Assembly (NCBI GenBank): GCA_946534145.1
Contig: CAMNCH010000004.1
Location: forward strand, 1 to 53,050
DNA from: an uncultured Lachnospiraceae bacterium
GTDB lineage: Bacteria; Bacillota; Clostridia; Lachnospirales; Lachnospiraceae
DNA length: 53,050 nt
Reading direction: 5' to 3'
Shown here: positions 19,983 through 29,497 of the stretch, piece by piece
Layout: the number at the start of each line of letters is the position of its first letter
How positions within the stretch are numbered: position 1 is the first letter of the stretch
Translations under genes and position numbers: made by a program
The notes under the pieces: model-generated
Databases searched by the model: none
What the model was told of the DNA's origin: nothing
Seen by the model: the letters and a program-made list of their open reading frames with translations, nothing else

Positions 19983-22067
19983 TTACTGAGCGTCCTTGAT
20001 GGAGAAGCTTATGCGGCCCATCTTGTCTTTGCCAAGGCACTTAACGGTAACCTTGTCGCCGAGTGTAAGAACGTCTTCCACATGGTCGATTCTTTCTTTG
20101 GCAATCTTAGAAATGTGAACCATGCCTTCTTTTCCAGGTGCGAATTCGATAAATGCGCCAAATTCCTTGATGCTGACAACCTTACCCTTGTAAATCTCGC
20201 CTTCAACGAAGTCGGATACGATAATGTTGATGAGCTCAACGGCTTTATTTATCATTTCGATGTCGGTACCGCAAACGCTTACCATACCGTCATCGGTAAT
20301 ATCAATCTTAACGCCGGTCTGAGCGATGATTGCGTTAATGGTCTTACCCTTCTGTCCCACAACATCACCGATCTTCTCGGGATCGATCTGGATGGAAACA
20401 ATCTTGGGTGCGTATTCATTAACGGTAGGTCTGGGCTCAGCGATGGCGGGCTTCATGCAGTTGTCCATGATGAAGATGCGGGCCTCACGGCATCTTGCGA
20501 TAGCGCCTTCAACGATGGGTCTGGTAAGGCCGTGAATCTTAATATCCATCTGGATAGCGGTGATACCTTCGGTGGTACCGGTTACCTTGAAGTCCATGTC
20601 TCCGAAGAAGTCTTCAAGACCCTGGATATCGGTAAGAAGTACGAAGTCATCGTCGGTGTCGCCGGTTACAAGACCACAGGAGATACCTGCAACCATAGCC
20701 TTAATGGGAACGCCGGCAGCCATAAGTGACATACAGGATGCACAGGTGGAACCCATTGATGTGGAACCGTTAGACTCAAAGGTCTCGGATACGCAGCGGA
20801 TTGCGTAAGGGAACTCTTCTTCTGAAGGAAGTACGGGAAGAAGCGCTCTTTCTGCAAGTGCACCGTGACCGATTTCGCGACGTCCGGGTCCGCGGCTGAC
20901 CTTGGTCTCACCTACGGAGTATGCGGGGAAGTTGTAGTGGTGCATGTATCTCTTGGCTACAACGTTCTCGTCAAGACCGTCAACCTTCTGAACCTCTGAA
21001 AGAGGAGCAAGGGTACATACGTCACAGATCTGTGTCTGTCCTCTGGTGAACATGGAAGAACCATGAACTCTGGGAATGATATCAACTTCAGCCGCAAGAG
21101 GTCTGATCTGAGTAATCTCACGACCGTCGGGACGCTTGTGGTCCTTTAAGATCATCTTACGAACTGTCTTCTTCTCATACTGGTAAATTGCTTCACCAAG
21201 GATAGCAAGCCATTCTTCATTGTCAGCGAAGGCTTCTTTGAGCTTCTCGGTGATGTTTCTGATGTTCTCTTCTCTAACCTGCTTCTCGTCAGTGAAGACT
21301 GCAACTTCCATCTCTGCGGGAGGGACGATTTCCTTCATGGCATCGAAAAGTTCTGCAGGAATAGCGCAGCTCTCATACTCGTGTTTCTTCTTGCCTACCT
21401 TGGCAACGATATCTTCGATGAAAGCGATAACTGTCTGGTTAACATCGTGAGCCTTGTAGATGGCTTCGATAATCTTGTCCTCGGGAACAATCTTGGCACC
21501 TGCTTCAATCATGATAACCTTCTGCTTGGTAGAAGCTACGGTCATCTGAAGGTCGCCGTTTTTCCACTGTTCCTGAGTGGGGTTGATGATGAATTCACCA
21601 TTGATAAGTCCAACCTGGGTCATAGCGCAGGGGCCGTCAAAGGGAATATCGGAAATGCAGGTTGCGATTGCGGAACCAAGCATAGCTACAAGCTCGGGAC
21701 GGCACTCGGGATCAACCGACATAACCATGTTATTAAGGGTTACATCGTTACGGTAATCCTTGGGGAATAAGGGACGCATAGGACGGTCGATAACGCGGCT
21801 GGTAAGGATAGCGTTCTCGGATGCCTTGCCTTCTCTCTTGTTGAAACCGCCGGGAATCTTACCTACGGCGTATAACTTCTCTTCGTACTCTACTGAAAGA
21901 GGGAAGAAATCGATGCCTTCTCTGGGAGCATCGGATGCTGTTGCAGTACTAAGAACGGTGGTGTCACCGTAGTGCATGAATGCACAGCCGTTAGCCTGCT
22001 TACCTACACGGTTGATGTCAACACGTAAGGTACGACCTGCGAGGTCCATTGTGAATGTGTCAAACAT
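19983..22067 (-). CDS. pnp: Polyribonucleotide nucleotidyltransferase
   Basis: GDTTVLSTAT; RRPL/RPDGREITQIRPL; KH and S1 domains at C-terminus. Confidence 0.97.
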   Translation of the reverse strand: MFDTFTMDLAGRTLRVDINRVGKQANGCAFMHYGDTTVLSTATASDAPREGIDFFPLSVEYEEKLYAVGKIPGGFNKREGKASENAILTSRVIDRPMRPLFPKDYRNDVTLNNMVMSVDPECRPELVAMLGSAIATCISDIPFDGPCAMTQVGLINGEFIINPTQEQWKNGDLQMTVASTKQKVIMIEAGAKIVPEDKIIEAIYKAHDVNQTVIAFIEDIVAKVGKKKHEYESCAIPAELFDAMKEIVPPAEMEVAVFTDEKQVREENIRNITEKLKEAFADNEEWLAILGEAIYQYEKKTVRKMILKDHKRPDGREITQIRPLAAEVDIIPRVHGSSMFTRGQTQICDVCTLAPLSEVQKVDGLDENVVAKRYMHHYNFPAYSVGETKVSRGPGRREIGHGALAERALLPVLPSEEEFPYAIRCVSETFESNGSTSMGSTCASCMSLMAAGVPIKAMVAGISCGLVTGDTDDDFVLLTDIQGLEDFFGDMDFKVTGTTEGITAIQMDIKIHGLTRPIVEGAIARCREARIFIMDNCMKPAIAEPRPTVNEYAPKIVSIQIDPEKIGDVVGQKGKTINAIIAQTGVKIDITDDGMVSVCGTDIEMINKAVELINIIVSDFVEGEIYKGKVVSIKEFGAFIEFAPGKEGMVHISKIAKERIDHVEDVLTLGDKVTVKCLGKDKMGRISFSIKDAQ

Positions 22068-22090
22068 ATTCGTTCTCCTTTTTGAATTTG

Positions 22091-22171
22091 GAGCAGAAGA
22101 TGCCGAAACTACTTAAAGTCCCGCAAAGCCCTTTGTGAAACCATAAGTGGTCTCGGAAGCCTCTTCTACTC
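22091..22171 (-). promoter_or_regulatory. Long imperfect hairpin in pnp leader
   Basis: Arms 22091-22115 and 22143-22171 complementary over most of their length. Confidence 0.6.
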
Positions 22172-22210
22172 GTTGCTTGTTAAAAAAACTTAACCCAAGA
22201 TAACAACAAA

Positions 22211-22235
22211 AGGGTGGATATAAATACCCACCCCT
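22211..22235 (-). terminator. Terminator after rpsO
   Basis: GGGTGGGTATTTATATCCACCCTTTTGTTG on minus strand. Confidence 0.85.
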
Positions 22236-22246
22236 TATTTGTGTTA

Positions 22247-22513
22247 TTACTTTCTAAGACCAAGCTTAGCGATTAAGTCACGATATCTTTCGATATCTTT
22301 CTTCTTGAGGTAGTCAAGTAATCCACGTCTCTGACCGATCATCATGTACATACCTCTTGCAGAGTGGTTATCCTTAGGGTTAGCCTTAAGGTGCTCGGTG
22401 AGCTCCTGAATACGAGCTGTAAGAACAGCTACCTGTACTTCGGGTGAACCTGTGTCGCCTTCGGTTCTGGCATACTCTTTGATAATTGCCTGCTTCTTCT
22501 CTTTAGAAATCAT
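22247..22513 (-). CDS. rpsO: 30S ribosomal protein S15
   Basis: [35 protein letters not shown]. Confidence 0.98.
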   Translation of the reverse strand: MISKEKKQAIIKEYARTEGDTGSPEVQVAVLTARIQELTEHLKANPKDNHSARGMYMMIGQRRGLLDYLKKKDIERYRDLIAKLGLRK

Positions 22514-22680
22514 TTCTGTTTCCTCCTATGTTTCTAAAATCGCCGTTTCCAAAGTCCTAAGTCGGAGTGTCCTAAAACCTTGAAAAGGGTTAATGGTTAC
22601 ATCTGTGCATATTCACAGACCTTGTGTATCTTACCATAAGAGCGGGACTTTTGCAAGTATAAATGTTCTTTTGCATGTCC

Positions 22681-25365
22681 CTATCTCATTTTTGAAGAAA
22701 AGTACTCCTGAAAGGCCTCCGCAGTCTCCGATTCCGATATCTCGCCGTTAAAATACTTATCAAATGTCGTACTCATGAAATCATATTCCTCGGAATCTCC
22801 GTGTATGAAACCGCCGACATCATTAACGGCTGCCATGATTTCTCCCGCAATCGCTTCTTCAAAGGCATTTGCGTGCAGTTCTCCGGCCAAAGCTTCATAA
22901 TCTGCCTTGGTTACCGTTCTGCTATTTTGCACATCATTACAATGCTTTATAAATTCAAGCGCGCCTTCTTTTTCATCCGAAAGTTCGTTAATAACCCAGG
23001 CATCCGCGGAATAAACAAAAGATTTGGACCCATCCTTTAAAGGTAATCCCGCATAGACCATGTCTTCCCCGAATAAATCGTCGATCCATTCGTCGTAGTA
23101 CATTCCGTTGAAAATCGAAATCATGAAAATCGAGCCGGCCTCTTTCTGGTGCTTTAGCCATTGATTTAAAATTTCATCCCAGCTTATTATTTCGCTGCCT
23201 CGGGGTTTATAAAACATCACATCTTCGGAATCGTCTCTGTCATCAAGATTCTTTATCATCTTCAAAAAAGATTTAAACTCATCTCCTTCGAAATTGCATG
23301 TCCCCTCATCCCGATTTAAAAACGGATTACCGGGATACTCCAAAAAAAAGTCAAAAACATCCTGCCATGCATTGGCAAACAGTTTCTTTCCTTCGCTCTT
23401 CTTTATACAATCAAAAAATGTATCCAGGTTAAGCTCTCCGTCTTTTGCAATATCCTTATACGTAACAAGCGAAACTATGGTGTAATGCTTGGGATAAGCT
23501 CTTAATACTCCGTCTTCGGAAAAGGTATCCTTTATTCCGTCAGGCAATTCGTTTTCTTTTAGCAATTCCGAAACGTCCGCAAGCACTCCCGTATCAAAAA
23601 AATCATCCGTAAAATTTCTTACAGTCGCCACGTCAGGGCAGTCTTCTCCTTTGAAGGTTTCCGTAAGTTCGCCGGGTACAGACAGAAAACTTCTGTTTTC
23701 ATCCTTGTATCGATCGGCATAGTAGTCTTTATTGCTACCGTTAAAAGAATACAGCGAAGCGGCATAGTCGCACACAACAATCCGTTTACGATTTCTTGCG
23801 ATTGATTCATCCATCCTGACATATCTTGTCAGCGAAGAGCCATGCGGCGAATACGCATCTTCACATTCTGCCAGAATACCATTCTCGTTAATCTCTGCTA
23901 TGCTTTTTATATAATAACCGTTTATGCCCGAATGGAACAAATCCATCACTTCTGTCTCATCCCCGGTGGTCAGGTCGACTTCTATAATTTTCTCGCCTCC
24001 GGATTGCTCCCATATGTTCACAAGAGCGTCCCTGCCGTCAATAATGCCTTTGACCTGTTTGCCAGCGTAATTAAACGGAATAGTCTCCTCCTTTAGCACC
24101 TTAAGATCCTTAGCGCTGTATACTGCTATTTTTTTCTCTTTTTCATCCGTAAAAAGCGCAATTATGTTACCGTCCGAAGAAGGATAAATTCCGCTTATCC
24201 TTTTGTCCGTATTAAGCGCCACCTCGTTTAAATCAGCATCATAAAGCGCCAATGCTCCGTTAAATAAAGCAACGGTTCCTTCTTTTGTCACAAAAGATTT
24301 GTCGCCCAATGTGTGTTCATAAGGGTACGAATAGTCATACTCGTATAGAGTCTTAGCAAGCACATTGCCGGACATATCAAATGAAGTAATGTAGTCTTCT
24401 ACAATGTAACGGTCAAGGTCTTTTCCAAAATATTCATCATCTTTTGCCCTGAACGTCATGGCATAGACTCTGTCGTCCGTGGCTCCTATTATGCAGGAGA
24501 CTCCGGCGTAAGGATACTCGGAATCCTTAGGTGTAATCCTAAATTCATGCCTGTTTTCGCCTTTTAAATCCATGTATCCCCATATATACTCCTGTTTAAG
24601 GAAAGACTCATAATAATAGTCACCATGGGACTCAGGGATATCGTTCTTCATATAGGCAAAAAATATTTTACCGCCGCAAACGCAGATATCCATGGTAAAG
24701 TAGCCTTCTTTGGCCACATAATCAAGTTCCTCTGCCGTATAAACAGCCGCGGGATTATATTCAAAGCTAACTGCCTTAGGCTGTTCGTCTTCAGTATCAA
24801 CCTGCTCATTTAAGTCTATCCTGGTGCCGTTATACATAATAGACTTAATCTTGCCGTAAATCTTGTCGGGCTTGGTGAAGTAGCCGGTTTTTGTTTCAAA
24901 CCAGCCGGTGTCCTTGTTTTTGTATATGGTGTGGTCTATTACGAAGTCCGTGGGGAAATTTTCGTCATCAATGGTTAATGACCAGCTTTCTTTGCCATCT
25001 TTCGTGGTTATGTCAAGCCATAAGGCATTCTTTGGTCCTCCTTCGGGACGCCCTTTGTCGTCTTCGGGGTTGATTATGACGGGCTGAGGATTGGTATCCC
25101 TGATAATGCCCATGATTTCCGCTATGGCTTCTTTGTCCGTCACCGTGTATACGATGTCACCTTCGCAAGTGGTAAGCTTGGCAATGTTGTCAGGGTCTAT
25201 TTCATCAATCCACGGGTAAGCAGCTAAAATCTCAAGTTCAGCTTCATGCTTCTCTTTAAGTTCTTTTTGCGCTTTTTCACGCTTAACTTGGGGAATAATG
25301 ATGCCTGATGCCACTATTGTCAAAAGAATCACACAGCAGATTATAAAAGTCTTCGGTCTTCTCAT
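22681..25365 (-). CDS. Large membrane-anchored extracellular protein with C-terminal solute-binding-protein-like region
   Basis: 894 aa; N-terminal TM; C-terminal half resembles family 1 binding proteins (AWVINELSDEKEGALEFIKHC...). Confidence 0.7.
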   Translation of the reverse strand: MRRPKTFIICCVILLTIVASGIIIPQVKREKAQKELKEKHEAELEILAAYPWIDEIDPDNIAKLTTCEGDIVYTVTDKEAIAEIMGIIRDTNPQPVIINPEDDKGRPEGGPKNALWLDITTKDGKESWSLTIDDENFPTDFVIDHTIYKNKDTGWFETKTGYFTKPDKIYGKIKSIMYNGTRIDLNEQVDTEDEQPKAVSFEYNPAAVYTAEELDYVAKEGYFTMDICVCGGKIFFAYMKNDIPESHGDYYYESFLKQEYIWGYMDLKGENRHEFRITPKDSEYPYAGVSCIIGATDDRVYAMTFRAKDDEYFGKDLDRYIVEDYITSFDMSGNVLAKTLYEYDYSYPYEHTLGDKSFVTKEGTVALFNGALALYDADLNEVALNTDKRISGIYPSSDGNIIALFTDEKEKKIAVYSAKDLKVLKEETIPFNYAGKQVKGIIDGRDALVNIWEQSGGEKIIEVDLTTGDETEVMDLFHSGINGYYIKSIAEINENGILAECEDAYSPHGSSLTRYVRMDESIARNRKRIVVCDYAASLYSFNGSNKDYYADRYKDENRSFLSVPGELTETFKGEDCPDVATVRNFTDDFFDTGVLADVSELLKENELPDGIKDTFSEDGVLRAYPKHYTIVSLVTYKDIAKDGELNLDTFFDCIKKSEGKKLFANAWQDVFDFFLEYPGNPFLNRDEGTCNFEGDEFKSFLKMIKNLDDRDDSEDVMFYKPRGSEIISWDEILNQWLKHQKEAGSIFMISIFNGMYYDEWIDDLFGEDMVYAGLPLKDGSKSFVYSADAWVINELSDEKEGALEFIKHCNDVQNSRTVTKADYEALAGELHANAFEEAIAGEIMAAVNDVGGFIHGDSEEYDFMSTTFDKYFNGEISESETAEAFQEYFSSKMR

Positions 25366-25403
25366 GTAAATACCCCCAATGAATGGTTCCTTTTGCTATA
25401 GTG

Positions 25404-25433
25404 ATTATACTTTATCCCAAATATGCACGTAAA
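25404..25433 (-). promoter_or_regulatory. Predicted sigma-A promoter of the 894-aa gene
   Basis: Minus strand TTTACG-18 nt-TATAAT. Confidence 0.5.
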
Positions 25434-25443
25434 TAGCACTAAG

Positions 25444-25469
25444 ATATTCTTAACAATTATTAAGAATAT
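25444..25469. repeat. 10-bp perfect inverted repeat just upstream of the predicted -35
   Basis: ATATTCTTAA-CAATTA-TTAAGAATAT. Confidence 0.8.
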
Positions 25470-25475
25470 TTATCG

Positions 25476-25886
25476 GCCCTACCCCCACCCTTCTTTTCGC
25501 CTCCGGGGTAGGGCTCAAAAAAGCTCTTGCGGATGTCGATTCCTATCCTATTGAATGAATTTCCGAAAAGGTAGGTATAAAAACTGCTTTGGAGGACGTC
25601 ATATACCTACCCCCGAGTACCCTTTTCTTTGTAAGGTGGAGATTTATGCAGAGCACATTCATACCCTATTACTCAAAATACAAAAAAGGTAGGAACAATT
25701 CCGGCCATTAGTCACCGAAAATGCCTACCTTTTGCAAAATTCATTCAATAGGGTTGGTATTTTAAAATTTTAAGAGCAAAAGCAACCATACCTTATGGTC
25801 GAAAGAAAGTGATAAGGTAGGTATTTCACAATTCAAGCTCCCGGAAGTTCCTACCCCGCTGCCGAAAACTGCCAAAAGGTAGGTAT
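25476..25886. repeat. Array of seven ~40-nt inverted-end units (arms ~ATACCTACC/GGTAGGTAT), ~64-bp period
   Basis: Units start at 25476, 25539, 25603, ~25658, 25721, ~25785, 25847; right-arm centres spaced 64, 64, 54, 64, 64, 62. Confidence 0.8.
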
Positions 25887-25913
25887 TCTCCCCCATACGC
25901 AGGCAAAAGAAAA

Positions 25914-25939
25914 GCCCCGGCACAAAATCGCGCCGGGGC
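25914..25939 (-). terminator. Terminator of ABC transporter operon
   Basis: GCCCCGGC...GCCGGGGCTTTTCTTTT on minus strand. Confidence 0.9.
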
Positions 25940-25954
25940 ATCTTCTTTCGAAAA

Positions 25955-27601
25955 CTAAATTTCAAGTCTGCCCGCTGTAATAAGCTTGCCGGACTTTCTG
26001 TCAAATAACAGGATGTCGTTTCCGTTTATATTAATCTTCTCTTTCTGGTCGATGGTGTAGACTCTGTTACCAAAGACTACGCTTGTGAGGAGGAAGTCTC
26101 CCACTCTTAACTTAAGGGTGGACTCCATACCGGTGGGCATTGCGCCGTAAATGGTTGCGTCAACGGAGCCGTTTGATTCGATGTCGATGGCTTCGGGACG
26201 GATGCCGAGAACGTAGTCGTCTTCGGTGATAACGGGCTCGTCAAGGAGGCTGTCGTCCTCTTCTTCAACCTTGGAAACGTGGTATTTGAATACCTCGTCC
26301 TTGTTGGATTTTTCTACAGCACCCTTGCGGGCAAGACGCTGCTTTTCTTCTTCGGCCTTGGCGAGGGCTTCTTTGTCGCGACCGGCTTTCCAATCTGCAA
26401 TCTTAAGAGAATTGCCGGGCACGAAGCGGGCCTTTAATCCGCCGAGAATCTCAAGGGATAAGCTTCCGTCTTCGCCCTGTTTGCCGTTTGCATCCACAAA
26501 GTTCATGGAAGGATTGCCTACGAAGTCCGCTACAAAGAGGTTCGAGGGGCGGTTGTAAACTTCAAGTGGAGCCGCATACTGCTGAAGCACACCGTTGTTT
26601 ACGAGGCAGATTCTGGTGGCAAGCGTCATGGCTTCCATCTGATCGTGGGTAACGTATACGAAGGTGCTGCCGGTTTCAACATGAAGTCTCTGAAGCTCGT
26701 ATCTCATCTCAAGACGAAGCTTTGCATCAAGGTTTGAAAGAGGCTCATCCATAAAAAGAACCTGGGGCTCGGGAGCAAGAGTCCTTGCAATAGCCACACG
26801 CTGCTGCTGACCGCCGGAAAGTTCTGCGGGGTAACGGTCCATGAACATGCCGATTTTAACGATTCTTGAACATGCACGCACCTTTGAGTCGATTTCTTCT
26901 TTGGTAAGCTTACGCTTCTCGATAACGGGAGCGCCGTCCTTGGTTACTTCAAACTTTTCGTTTAAAGCTTTGCCTTCTGCCTTAAGCTTAGACTCGATGG
27001 AAGAAAGCTTTTCTTTGTAAATCAGTGATTTTTCTTTTGCATTAGTCGTAGGGTCTGACGATTCGTGAACCTTTAAGTTAAAGAGTTCCTTTGCCGTATA
27101 AATCGACAGTGTAAAGTTATCAATGAGTTTTACATAAGCTTTCTTCTCATCGAGTTTACCGTTTTTGTCGCGGCACTCTTCCACGATTTCTTTAATCTTG
27201 GAACCGTTTGAAAGAGCTCTTAACATGTCGGATGCACGCTTTGCTTCAACGTCTAGCACGGGCATCTCTTCGTTAATGTTCTTAAGGCCGAAAGAAATGT
27301 TTTCATAAACCGTCATGTTGGGCCACAAAGCGTAGTTCTGGAAAAGAAAGCCTACCTTACGCTTATTGGCGGGCACGTTAATGCCGGCGTTTGAATCAAA
27401 TACCACTCTGTCGCCTATGGTGATGCGGCCTTCCGTGGGAGTCTCAAGTCCCGCAATCATACGAAGGATTGTGGTCTTACCGCAGCCGGAGGGTCCCAAA
27501 AGTGTTATGAAAGAATTGTCGGGAATGTCAAGGCTTACGTTGTCTACGCCAAAGAATTTTCCCCAACGTTTTGTAATATTCTCAAGTTTAATTTCAGGCA
27601 T
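25955..27601 (-). CDS. ABC transporter ATP-binding protein (Fe(III)/spermidine-type) with large internal insertion
   Basis: Walker A GPSGCGKTT, Q-loop FLFQNYALWPNMTVYENISFGL, signature LSGGQQQR, Walker B VLFMDEPLSNLD. Confidence 0.92.
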   Translation of the reverse strand: MPEIKLENITKRWGKFFGVDNVSLDIPDNSFITLLGPSGCGKTTILRMIAGLETPTEGRITIGDRVVFDSNAGINVPANKRKVGFLFQNYALWPNMTVYENISFGLKNINEEMPVLDVEAKRASDMLRALSNGSKIKEIVEECRDKNGKLDEKKAYVKLIDNFTLSIYTAKELFNLKVHESSDPTTNAKEKSLIYKEKLSSIESKLKAEGKALNEKFEVTKDGAPVIEKRKLTKEEIDSKVRACSRIVKIGMFMDRYPAELSGGQQQRVAIARTLAPEPQVLFMDEPLSNLDAKLRLEMRYELQRLHVETGSTFVYVTHDQMEAMTLATRICLVNNGVLQQYAAPLEVYNRPSNLFVADFVGNPSMNFVDANGKQGEDGSLSLEILGGLKARFVPGNSLKIADWKAGRDKEALAKAEEEKQRLARKGAVEKSNKDEVFKYHVSKVEEEDDSLLDEPVITEDDYVLGIRPEAIDIESNGSVDATIYGAMPTGMESTLKLRVGDFLLTSVVFGNRVYTIDQKEKININGNDILLFDRKSGKLITAGRLEI

Positions 27602-27603
27602 TT

Positions 27604-29430
27604 TTACTTACCTCCTATGCCGGAATCGAGGCTTGCCCCGGTGAGTTTGTTAACAAGTGTGTTAAATACAAGAATGGTCACAATAAGGATTAAGTTGATG
27701 GCGCTTGAGAAAGCGTACAGTCCCATCTCGTCAAAGTAGTCAAGGGTCGTGGAAAGAATGAAGCCCTGAGTACACAAAAGCAGGAACAGTGACAATTCTC
27801 TTAAGCAGGTCATAAACGGAAGCAGATATCCGCTGATAATTGAGGATTTCTGAATCGGTATTATGATGCGTGTCATTCGCTTTATCCATGAGGTGTTCTG
27901 AATAATGGCGGCTTCTTCAAGCTCACCGCTTATCTGAAGCATTGAGTTTAGCGAGCTTCTTGAGGCGAAGGGTATGTACTTGACCACGCCTGCGATGATA
28001 AGAAGCGTATAGGTGTTAAAAAGGTTAATCTTTTCATTGGAGAAAAGAATAAAGAAAGCGGCGCCTACAGCGATTGAAGGCATTAAGTAAGGCAGGAATG
28101 CCACGTTGTTAACGTAGTTGGCCCACTTGTTTCTTCTTTTTTTGGATACCGCATAACCGATTAAGGTTCCGATGGTACCCGCTATCAAAGCACATACAAT
28201 GGCAAGTAACAGAGTTCCGAAGAACGCGTGCCATATGGTGTTGTTATAAAGAATACCGGGCTGACCGTACATGCCGTTTTCCGTAATGTTTTCGTTGGTA
28301 ACCCACCATTTCGTGGTAAGGTGGGCGAAGTTTCCGGTATACAGGAAACTGTAGTCGCCGGGGTTCGGCAGGAAGGTCTCCAAAGCAAACAGAAGGATGG
28401 GCCAGATGCTGGTAAAGAAAGTTACGAGGATAAATACGATACCCACAATATACTTTCCCGCTTTGCCGATTCTGAGTTTTGTAAGCTGTCCGGACTTACC
28501 GGTTACGGTGGTGTAGTTCTTACGGCTCTTAAGGCTTAACTGGTTCATTCCGAGGATAATTACACCGAATATCATCATGATAATCGCAAGGATACTTGCT
28601 TCACCGGTGTACTTACTGTTCATGGAAATGTACTTGGTGGAAAGGGTCGTAAGGTTCAAATAATGAGGTACGGGGTAACTTCCCATCGCGCTTCCGAATA
28701 CCAGAAGAATGGTAGAAAGAATGGCGGGTTTAATCATGGGAAGGGTTACCTTAAACATAATCTTGGCCTTGGGAGTGTCTAAGATTGTGGCTGCCTCTTC
28801 AAGGTTGGCATCCATATTCTTAAATATTCCGCCGATTAAGATGTATGCGAAGGGTGCGTAGTGAAGACCTAACACCATAGCACTCGGGAATAATCCCTGG
28901 CACCACCAGTGCGGAAAATACACATGAAAGAGGGATGCCAGCAGTCCGTCCGAAGTTCCCGTAATCTTGTTGGAGTAGAACATATGCTGCCATACTACGG
29001 CCAGTGTCCACTGAGGCATGATGTAAGGGAAAATAAAGATGGAACTTAAGTACTTTTTAAACTTCATATCCGTTCTTGTTACGAGGAAAGCGAAAAGTCC
29101 GCCGAACAGTATGGATATGATACAGGTAAGTATTGATAAAAAGACTGTATTTACAAGAGGATTCCAAAGATTGGTTTTGGCAAGCTTGCTTGTAAACAGG
29201 TCTATGTAATTGACGATGGTATATCCGGTGGTACGCTTCGTTAGGTGCTGGTCGATGGTACCCGGATGAATTGAAAAGGTATCTTTAACGATTGCGACAA
29301 TGGGTGCGACGGTACTGAAGGTAAGTACAATGCCAAAGAGCAAAAGAATAATGTTCTGCGGCTGTGAGAACCAGGTTTTAACCTTGTTTTTGAAAATCGC
29401 GCCCTTGTCAGGTTTAATAGTGTCCTGCAT
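27604..29430 (-). CDS. Fused double-domain ABC transporter permease (FbpB-like)
   Basis: 608 aa, two six-TM-like halves each with an EAA-type loop (LEEAATILDTPKAKIMFKVTLPMIKPA; LEEAAIIQNTSWIKRMTRIIIPI). Confidence 0.88.
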   Translation of the reverse strand: MQDTIKPDKGAIFKNKVKTWFSQPQNIILLLFGIVLTFSTVAPIVAIVKDTFSIHPGTIDQHLTKRTTGYTIVNYIDLFTSKLAKTNLWNPLVNTVFLSILTCIISILFGGLFAFLVTRTDMKFKKYLSSIFIFPYIMPQWTLAVVWQHMFYSNKITGTSDGLLASLFHVYFPHWWCQGLFPSAMVLGLHYAPFAYILIGGIFKNMDANLEEAATILDTPKAKIMFKVTLPMIKPAILSTILLVFGSAMGSYPVPHYLNLTTLSTKYISMNSKYTGEASILAIIMMIFGVIILGMNQLSLKSRKNYTTVTGKSGQLTKLRIGKAGKYIVGIVFILVTFFTSIWPILLFALETFLPNPGDYSFLYTGNFAHLTTKWWVTNENITENGMYGQPGILYNNTIWHAFFGTLLLAIVCALIAGTIGTLIGYAVSKKRRNKWANYVNNVAFLPYLMPSIAVGAAFFILFSNEKINLFNTYTLLIIAGVVKYIPFASRSSLNSMLQISGELEEAAIIQNTSWIKRMTRIIIPIQKSSIISGYLLPFMTCLRELSLFLLLCTQGFILSTTLDYFDEMGLYAFSSAINLILIVTILVFNTLVNKLTGASLDSGIGGK

Positions 29431-29454
29431 AGGATGCTCCTTTTTTTAACAAAC

Positions 29455-29482
29455 GGGGTGTCACTTCCCAAAGCGACACCCC
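29455..29482 (-). terminator. Hairpin between binding-protein and permease genes (terminator/attenuator)
   Basis: GGGGTGTC...GACACCCC stem, followed by GTTTGTT. Confidence 0.65.
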
Positions 29483-29497
29483 GGGGTAACTTATAAC

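Noticed and set aside
25476-25886. Arrays as protein-coding tandem repeats
   Set aside because: Periods of 62, 64, 54, 95 and 96 are mostly not multiples of three and no frame stays open across the arrays.
25762-26004. 80-aa minus ORF across the first array and the operon terminator
   Set aside because: Crosses a terminator hairpin and array repeats and overlaps the ABC ATPase C-terminus; no coding signature.
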